Assembly: GCF_963678635.1 (NCBI RefSeq)
Contig: NC_087065.1
Coordinates: forward strand, 43,651,430 to 43,715,429
Length of the DNA: 64,000 nucleotides
Direction of reading: 5' to 3'
Origin: Symsagittifera roscoffensis
Taxonomy: Eukaryota > Xenacoelomorpha > Acoela > Convolutidae
Shown: one piece after another, positions 59,001 through 64,000 of the stretch
Layout: each line of letters starts with the position of its first letter
Position numbering within the stretch: position 1 is the stretch's first letter
The notes under the pieces: model-generated
What the model saw: the letters and a program-made list of their open reading frames with translations, nothing else
Databases searched by the model: none
What the model was told of the DNA's origin: nothing
Translations under genes and position numbers: made by a program

Positions 59001-59205
59001 GGCAGTATCAAACCTGTTTTTTTTTTGCGGTTTCTGATGATTAAATTTAATTTAATTCTAGGAGCGTGACCGACTTAAGAGTGAGTTAGAGGAGAGTGCT
59101 AACCAGTTAGATGCATGTGAAAAGAGTCTATTCCAGACCCAACATGAAAAGAGTCAGTTGGAGAAGGAGATGGAGGATCAGAAGAACGCGCTCACCACTC
59201 AAATT
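47076..59205 (+). CDS. Coiled-coil protein with N-terminal zinc finger, EEA1-like; 3' end beyond window
   Basis: Nine coding exons with matching phases: 47,076-47,129; 50,035-50,169; 54,674-54,955; 55,426-55,751; 55,972-56,263; 56,600-56,773; 57,381-57,551; 58,636-58,770; 59,062-59,205 (571 codons; all junctions phase 0 except one). Exon 2 could start at 50,041. The start MFTVKNLQDKLRRRDDSQ follows an acceptor at about 47,047. Exon 2 encodes a zinc finger LLCPNCKKSFSEMEDLMLHV ending NNC (CCHC). Exon 3 is serine-rich and disordered. Exons 4-9 are heptad-rich coiled coil (KYIAKLEQDILAYEEK, LTNEINALKTQLEEV). CxxC pairs occur in exons 5 (CQKCHQNEQC) and 6 (CDMC). A short basic N-terminus, a zinc finger and a long coiled coil fit the endosomal tether EEA1, whose FYVE domain would lie beyond the window. 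A NEMO/optineurin-like finger or a golgin is the alternative. No credible next exon was found after 59,205. Confidence 0.7.
47627..47706. repeat. Tandem duplication of ~40 bp
   Basis: TCGATTTTCCAGTTTGAATT followed by CAGTGGTTATTCAACC is repeated directly after as the same sequence with CAGTAGTTATTCAGCC. Confidence 0.8.
47707..48870. repeat. Diverged intronic minisatellite, ~110-180-bp units
   Basis: About eight units repeat the order CTGTAGTTGGGGGCT...AGAGTACTC...GGGTTGCGAA...CTTGCCTCCAAAT...GACTGCTCAAAT...TAGTTTTCGAGATATGACG, with starts near 47,735, 47,865, 48,000, 48,175, 48,335, 48,490, 48,600 and 48,750. Units are variable in length and 20-30% different by eye. It lies in the first visible intron of the coiled-coil gene. 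The same family occurs at 56,881 and 59,490-60,730. Confidence 0.8.
50390..50750 (+). repeat. Family B repeat copy and tRNA-like sequence
   Basis: CTTATTCGCAACTAAAAGTG, GTAATCACGATTTGTAG and the end hairpin region TGTGTAGTGCAGCTTCGCCT (to about 50,648) match family B. A tRNA-like piece with GATAACGCGATAACTG and GTTCGAGTCC follows at about 50,684-50,746. Confidence 0.6.
50751..53222. other. Intronic DNA 5' of the nested DUF3504 gene
   Basis: AT-rich to about 52,100 with no gene. From about 52,260 the composition is more balanced. TCGTTACTAGGTAC occurs twice (about 52,364 and 52,427) in partly similar context, and GAGTCAGTCGTTCC/GAGTCAGTCATAGCC lie close together. This may be the promoter region or the left part of the inserted Crypton-derived sequence; no defined promoter element was seen. 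Confidence 0.35.
53223..54536 (+). CDS. DUF3504 protein (Crypton tyrosine-recombinase-derived), intronless, nested
   Basis: A 437-codon ORF from ATG 53,223 to TAA 54,536 with no intron. Residues about 35-140 match the DUF3504 N-terminal helical region (WTRWARTRDAKEA, then YPVKTLNFMLHLIQ). Residues 155-290 match the core: GVLGDKDSRTLLHTVYFINT, FGLRSRQQHREL, NCPVRLIKMYLSKIPSKATSFY, KWYANQPVGKNSLHGLMRDV. This is the domain of QRICH1, ZMYM2-4 and KCTD1-like vertebrate proteins and animal Cryptons. Then comes an anomaly: after VAYEAG the family has an NHSLR helix, a GVPE...TGH stretch and a final (R/K)SYxxP. Here WSAISLRYISRPVNCIKSYQ keeps the last Arg and Tyr, but the His is Ile and ~25 residues are missing. 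The ~110-residue C-terminus is unlike the family. It sits, same strand, in an intron of the coiled-coil gene. Confidence 0.8.
   Translation: MDCEYSDNDVEGDLEELVTEGDFNSYLSESSLRNVGWLANIWTRWARTRDAKEAAEASDLRVLLTNNKQLFVQLLPQFFLDVRKLETGAEYPVKTLNFMLHLIQMIIKDLRLEFSVLEDDEFSSTRRYLNKKIDEMMERGEQLIARKAEVISEEMEAYLYRTGVLGDKDSRTLLHTVYFINTKYFGLRSRQQHRELRLGPSAQIKVTGKPPLEKIVFQDTAKFGTVSSEIYPQGGRNCPVRLIKMYLSKIPSKATSFYCRPIERMVDGKWYANQPVGKNSLHGLMRDVAYEAGWDSTKLWSAISLRYISRPVNCIKSYQKPQSPKSLFPYRAKRPHSAIMQKAKPKEEGNRNIDGVRDKIYNMKTLAAQQMQPGQLDYKESLSMSPCKQPCSRSEMEFNCYDMPNIELNYMNSLKMVSRSNYQSRISRILLRQVVRL
56881..57078. repeat. 198-bp segment duplicated at 59,490 (intron copy 1)
   Basis: From AATGGTCAAGG to CATTTCACAA this intron segment appears identical, by eye, to 59,490-59,687, 2.6 kb downstream in another intron. 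Its content is one and a half units of the minisatellite family. Confidence 0.85.
57078..57230. repeat. Short tandem duplications
   Basis: ATGGTTCTTATTCTGGTGAA occurs twice in a row (from about 57,078), and then GTGAAATAGCTTTGAACACA plus ~37 further bases is repeated directly (about 57,113-57,225). Copies are identical by eye, so the duplication is recent. An antisense ORF crossing it is an artefact. Confidence 0.85.
57710..58540. repeat. Best-preserved family A dispersed repeat
   Basis: It begins near AATGAACCTAGTGAGTACTC (57,709), then CACGCTCAACTTGATTTTTG, AAAATCCACTATCGAACCGC, TTGATCCAGTTTGCTCAAAT, a second internal copy of the same series (58,080-58,340), TTGGCTATGTTTCGATTTTT, and ends in GTATCGCAAGTGGTGCGCAG with the CTGTTTCGCCTCTGTG hairpin half (58,501-58,540). 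The next exon starts ~95 bp later. No ORF; non-autonomous. Confidence 0.7.
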
Positions 59206-59489
59206 GTAAGAGTAACTCAGATTATATTCCTGCAGGCAAAATCACTATATCCTACCAGTTTCAAGATTTCAAAAATATCGATTGCTCATATTGGGCATAG
59301 TTCATTAAAAACTAAATATAACAGGGTTGCTGTGCAATAACCCAACAGTCACTGGGGCTGTCAATATATATGTATTATATATTTAAATGCGGGCTTCACT
59401 ATCTCGCCATCTTTAAGCTTTTTCAGCGTATTAGTTTTGCATGTTTAACAAAAAGAATTTTTGCACGTTTAAGCTATATCGTATATTGC

Positions 59490-60730
59490 AATGGTCAAGG
59501 TTTTTTTAATATGAACAACTAAATCCTTTTAGTTTACGAGGTACGGTAATTTTCGAGATTTTTCAAAAATTTCAAGAAAATTTAATTTTAAAAAATTTCT
59601 CAGTTTTTGAAATTCTCAAACTGTAGTTGGGTGCTGCCAGAATACTATCAGGGGTTGCGCATCTTGCCTCCAAACCTCATTTCACAAATCCTTGTAATTT
59701 TCGAGATATGACGTTTTTTATGATTTTTTCGAAAATTTTCAAAAAAACTTAGATTTTAAAAAAATTTCAAAACTTTGCGAAGACCTCAATCCTGTTTTTG
59801 GAAACTGTGAAGGTACTCTCAGGGTTGTGAATCTTGTCTCTGAATATGACTGCTCAAATCTTTGTAGTTTTCGAGATATGACATTTTTAGGATTTTTTGG
59901 ATAACTTAGATATAGAAAAAATTTTCCGACAACTTAGATATAAAAAATTTCACAAAATCTGAAGTTCCCATCTCTATAGTGAGGCTCTCTCAGGGTACTC
60001 TCAGGATATTTTGCCTCCAAATATGACAGCTCGAAACCTTTTAGTTTTCCAGAACTCCGAAAACTTATCTCTTTATTCAAAATCTAAAATTCTTAATCTG
60101 TAGTTGGGGGCTGTCAGATTATTCTCAGGGGCGATCAATTGGCTGCCAATTAAGAATGCTCAGGCTTTCCACTTTATGAGATAGGACGATTTTTGTGATT
60201 ATTTCTGAAAACTCAAATTACAAAATAATTCACAAAATTGAGATTCCCAATCCTCTAGTTGAGTGTTGTCAGAGTACTGTCAAGAATTGCGTATATTGCC
60301 TTCAAATAAGACTGCTCAAATCTTGGTAGTTTTTGAGGTGTGACGTTTTTTCTGGTTTTCATATAATATCTTTTTTTTTTAGAAAAGTTAAGTTTGAAGT
60401 TTCTCAAAATGTGATTTTCCCAGCGTTGTAGTTGGGTACTGTAAGAGAACTCTCAGGAGTTGCAAATCTTGCATCCAAATGCGACTGCTCAATTGCTTTC
60501 AAATTCTAAGATGTGACGTTTCTTAGTTAATTTTGAATTTTTTCAAAGAACATATATAAAACTTCACAAAATTTTATGATTTTTCAAAATTTGTAATAAA
60601 AAACTTTGCAAATTTTGTAATAACGAACCCTGTATTTATGTGCTGTCAGTATATACTCAAAAGATGCAGATCATGTTTCTAATATATGCGGCTTTGATGA
60701 GTTGTTAAAAATTCGAAGCACCGGAGGTGC
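59490..60730. repeat. Minisatellite array in the last visible intron
   Basis: It starts with the 198-bp segment shared with 56,881, then about seven more diverged units with GTTGGG(T/G)GCT, CTCTCAGG, TTGC(C/A)TCCAAAT, GACTGCTCAAAT and TTTCGAGATATGACG in order. Structure and last unit (AATTCGAAGCACCGGAGGTG) parallel the 47.7-48.9 kb array, whose last unit ends the same way, so the two arrays share an ancestor. Confidence 0.8.
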
Positions 60731-60977
60731 GTTACATGCTAGTATATATATATAAATATAAATAAACATTTTCTCCGAGTCGCAGTTTGACTTAGGGTGA
60801 TTTCTTTTTAGATTCTGTTCATTTTTTGTTTAAAGGTAGGCAAACTCCACTATCGAACAGCAAAGGAATTTAATTTTCAGAATAAAAAACAGCAAAGGAA
60901 TTTAATTTTCAGAATAATTTTCGGAATAAAAAAATTTATCTATTGATCCAGTTTTCTCAAACTGGGTTAATTTTTAT

Positions 60978-61392
60978 CACGCTAGCGTATTTTAGGAGCG
61001 TTAGTGTTATACTACGACTATTCTTTTTTTTAACCTAAGTCGCAAGTATTAGAGCACCTTCTGGGGCTCCTTTACGACTTTTTGATAGCATGTGCTTTGA
61101 CATTCGAATAATAATAAGTGTACATAATGTGGCTTTATGCTTTCCAATTTGTTACATGTAAAATTAGCGTTGATGTCTTCTATTTGTGTTTGGTGCCACT
61201 TTTGTGTTTGCCGGTAAGAGTTCGTTGCAGAGAGGACTGGGTGTGAGACTGCAATTCTTGAGTTCACAGGCTTGGAGCCCATTTGTAGCAAAGTTTTACT
61301 AATTCTAGGCTTCTTTTCTTATTTCTTCTCTAAAGCTGCTTTTTTGTCAAGTTTTTGCTAGTGTTTGCAAAGCAAAGCTTTGCCTCTGTGTC
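60978..61392 (+). repeat. Family B dispersed repeat copy
   Basis: CACGCTAGCG start, AACCTAAGTCGCAAGTATTA, GTGCTTTGACATTCGAATA, GTGGCTTTATGCTTTCCAA and GCTAGTGTTTGCAAAGCAAA end hairpin, collinear with 29,019-29,586. Its tRNA-like section (about 61,230-61,295) is decayed. Confidence 0.7.
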
Positions 61393-64000
61393 ATAAAAGT
61401 GTCACTAATACGTATTTCGAGAAATTCAATTAGCTATAAGGTCATCTATTTTTTCTTCGAAATTGAAAAGTTGAGGTTTTTCAAAAAGCAATTCAGTTTT
61501 TTTGTTCGTGAATTTTTTCCAACTGCCTGTTGGCTTTTTTTTCTGCTTCACTGGAAAAAATCTAGTTGTTCACGCTCACATTTGATTTTACGTGGTTTGA
61601 CATCAGTCTTTTGTTTTTCAGTTCAAGTTCATTTGATAAAAGGAAGGTAAATTAAGCTATCCAATTGCGACAGCGCTAAAGGCACGAATTACGTGATCAG
61701 TTGTTAGTTTTAAAAGCAGAACTTTTATTTGAGATTTTTTAGCGGAATAAAAAGTTTCTTTTGGATCCAGTTTTCTCTACTCGGGTTACTCTATCAAAAA
61801 ACTGTCCAAGTAAAATATTCTTAAATTACATATAGCTTCAAGTTATTATTAGAAGAAAATTTTATTAAGTGTAAAAGAATGAATTGCTTCTTTAGTTTCG
61901 ATGAACGCAGTGAAGACTCTTCAATAGGTCGTGATAATTTCGTTTGTAAGAAAAATTTTAAAATGTTCTTATAATTACTGAAGTCATACATATTGATGCA
62001 TTTAAAAAAGCACTTAGATATATTTGCATATATTGAGTGGAATTCAAGTTCAATTGTTGAAAAGTAGGCAAATTGAGCTCTTTTATTACGAAAGCAGAGA
62101 TGGATGGCGCGAAAAAACGTGACCGATTGATCCAGTTTTGGTAAGTTATTTAAAAGAAAAAATAAAAAAGCTTTAGAATGAGTTTTTTCTCCGCAATTCG
62201 AAATTTCAAACATTTTCCATCATTTTTTTGGTTTCCTGGTTATTTAAACTTCTGCTTGCTATTTTTATCATTTCGGTCTCCCGAGTTCATTGACACTTTT
62301 TCAAATGTCTTCAAAATAAATTTGTAATTTTCGAGGTAAGCAGTGGTGTTATCAAATCAAGTGGTTCTCATTGTCCGTAGGAGGTGAAATGTCAGAAATA
62401 CGGAAAATGTCAGACCAGTGTTTCTAGAAATATTGTTTTGATATACAAAATACGACTGAGAGAGCTTTTATATGAGACCAAAATCATCTTGCTTTATAAA
62501 AATTCAAACTCAATTATTCACCCAGAGCATCTGGCGTAGAGGTTACATGCCTGCTTTAGACGACAACGTTATGTGGTTTAATCTGGCCGGGCCGTGGTTT
62601 TTTATTTAAAAAAGTTTATACTTTTTTGGACTATTGTCTTTCTGTTTATTTTCCTGGGCTTTGTTCGCGTAGCACTAATTGCTTTTGAAGGTTCAACTTC
62701 CTTTTAAATTCCTGAATGATATTTTCAAAGCCACATTCGTTGAGATAATTGAAATACTACATTTTTTGCGTTTTTTCAGTTTTTTTTTGTTCCGTTTCTT
62801 AATGTGCACTCAAATTTTTATGCTGCGGGTTGAAAAGAGTTATTAACTCGGAATAAAGACTGATTCTTATGAACAACTTGTTCAACAGAATTGCCTATCA
62901 TTAGCTCGAATATGCGCTTTCGCCAACCAACAGACATTTTGATTGAGCATATTTGCATTTCAAGTAACCGTTCAATTCTATATTTTTTTCACTTTAAATT
63001 TACCAACTCTGGATCGGTATAATTTAGTTTTTTTTTGTTATTAAGAGTCGATGAACGTACTTCAGATTCCTATATTGGTCGCGATGATTTTTTTCTTTTA
63101 TTGAAAAATCTTAACGTTTTTGCGGTTTGACTTAGGATTTCTGTGTACGTTCATTTCTTTTATTAAAAGGAAGGCAAACTCTACTTTCGAACAGCCAAAG
63201 TGTTAAAGTCACGAAAAACGTGATCGACTTCTAGATCCGAAAATGATAATTTTTTTTTTCAGATTGCCCTGCGGATTAGAAAAATTTACTTTTTGATCCA
63301 GTTTTCTCAAATTGGGTTTATTTAATCAAATATAATCATAATTGTTCAAGAAATTTGAAAAGCTTTCAGGCCATCTATTCTCTATTGGAAATTTGAAAGT
63401 TGTGGTTTTTTCTAAATTGAAGTCAGTTTTTTTTTCTGTTTACTTGGGTTCATTGACTCTTTTCCACTTGTCTGTTGGCTATGTATCTGCTTTTTTTGTT
63501 TACTCGGCTTTACTTTTTTCGGTTTATTTTAATCGGCCTAACGGCATCATTGCATCCTTCCATGATTTTAACAAGGTTTCTATGCGTGTGAGACTTTTGA
63601 GGGTGTAATTATATTTAAGTTTTGAAGTTTTTTATGTGAATTTTTCTTTGCTAAACAGGTGTCAATTTTCCTTACAGAAAGAACTTCTTTCAAGTTCCAA
63701 AAGAACTTCATTCAAGATTCGGTAGATAAAAAATTCGTAGATCTAGCTTTTTTCGACAGTTTCAAAACTTTTTGGTTGACTTTGCGGCTTTCGTTTCAAT
63801 TTCGGTCTGCTAGTTAGGAAAGCTATGCGTGTGTTCTATCGCAGTGGTGTGAAGCTGGGCTTTGCTTGTGTAGAGGAAATGAATTTTCGTTTATTTGGGT
63901 CTTTTTTTTGTTTGACCATTGAAAATGGGGAGGAACTTTGTATTCGGGTGTTTTAGTTTTTTCTTTTTACTTTTTCTTATTGCTTTCCACGCAAAATCAG
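61393..64000. other. AT-rich DNA with family A fragments; probable intron
   Basis: No supported gene. Family A blocks lie at about 61,620-61,800 and 63,040-63,340, with a terminal hairpin at 63,835-63,873. A tRNA-like SINE head lies near 62,525-62,595 (CTGGCGTAGAGGTTACATGC). If the coiled-coil gene continues, this is intron. A TTACAG at about 63,678 followed by an apparent KELLSSSKRTSFKIR reads to a stop after 15 codons and was not accepted as an exon. Confidence 0.45.

Noticed and set aside
63679-63724. Further exon of the coiled-coil gene (KELLSSSKRTSFKIR)
   Set aside because: It has a fair acceptor (TTACAG) but meets a stop after 15 codons with no clear donor before it, and shows no heptad pattern.

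Overview
This is AT-rich eukaryotic DNA, almost certainly from an animal. It has GT-AG introns, an ATF7IP/Windei-type chromatin gene, a long coiled-coil gene with an EEA1-like or NEMO-like zinc finger, a DUF3504 (Crypton recombinase-derived) gene, LINE remnants, hAT-type MITEs and many tRNA-derived short repeats. Nothing in the sequence lets me name the species.

Layout. (1) 1-10,975: a visibly more GC-rich block that looks like the 3' half of a large, young retroelement. It holds the end of a Pol-like protein with a macro domain (1-1275). A 500-bp spacer carries a candidate intron. A giant 2736-codon ORF with two SGNH-hydrolase-like domains follows (1777-9987), and its C-terminus continues in another frame (9885-10439). 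An AATAAA-containing tail comes last. (2) 10,980-11,745: a broken LINE reverse-transcriptase 3' end. (3) 11,750-29,600: repeat-rich DNA with a MITE (12,367-12,727), three degraded gene-like stretches (13.8-16.0 kb), an 89-bp tandem repeat, tRNA-like sequences and a threefold array of about 1.5-kb units (20.6-25.3 kb). (4) 29,684-36,323: a complete ATF7IP-like gene with five coding exons. (5) 36.3-47.0 kb: repeats, a LINE fragment, several palindromes and a hAT-like MITE. (6) 47,076 to beyond the window: a coiled-coil gene with nine recognisable coding exons. Its introns contain a nested DUF3504 gene (53,223-54,536) and a minisatellite family.

The two host genes are on the + strand with consistent splice phases. 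ATF7IP proteins partner the H3K9 methyltransferase SETDB1 in silencing transposons, and here the gene sits among very dense transposon debris. The least familiar item is the retroelement at the left edge. It pairs a Pol-terminal macro domain with an 8.2-kb ORF in the env position and shows a strand-biased CTTGAG motif in coding and non-coding parts alike.

All calls were made by reading the sequence; no database search or computed statistics support them.
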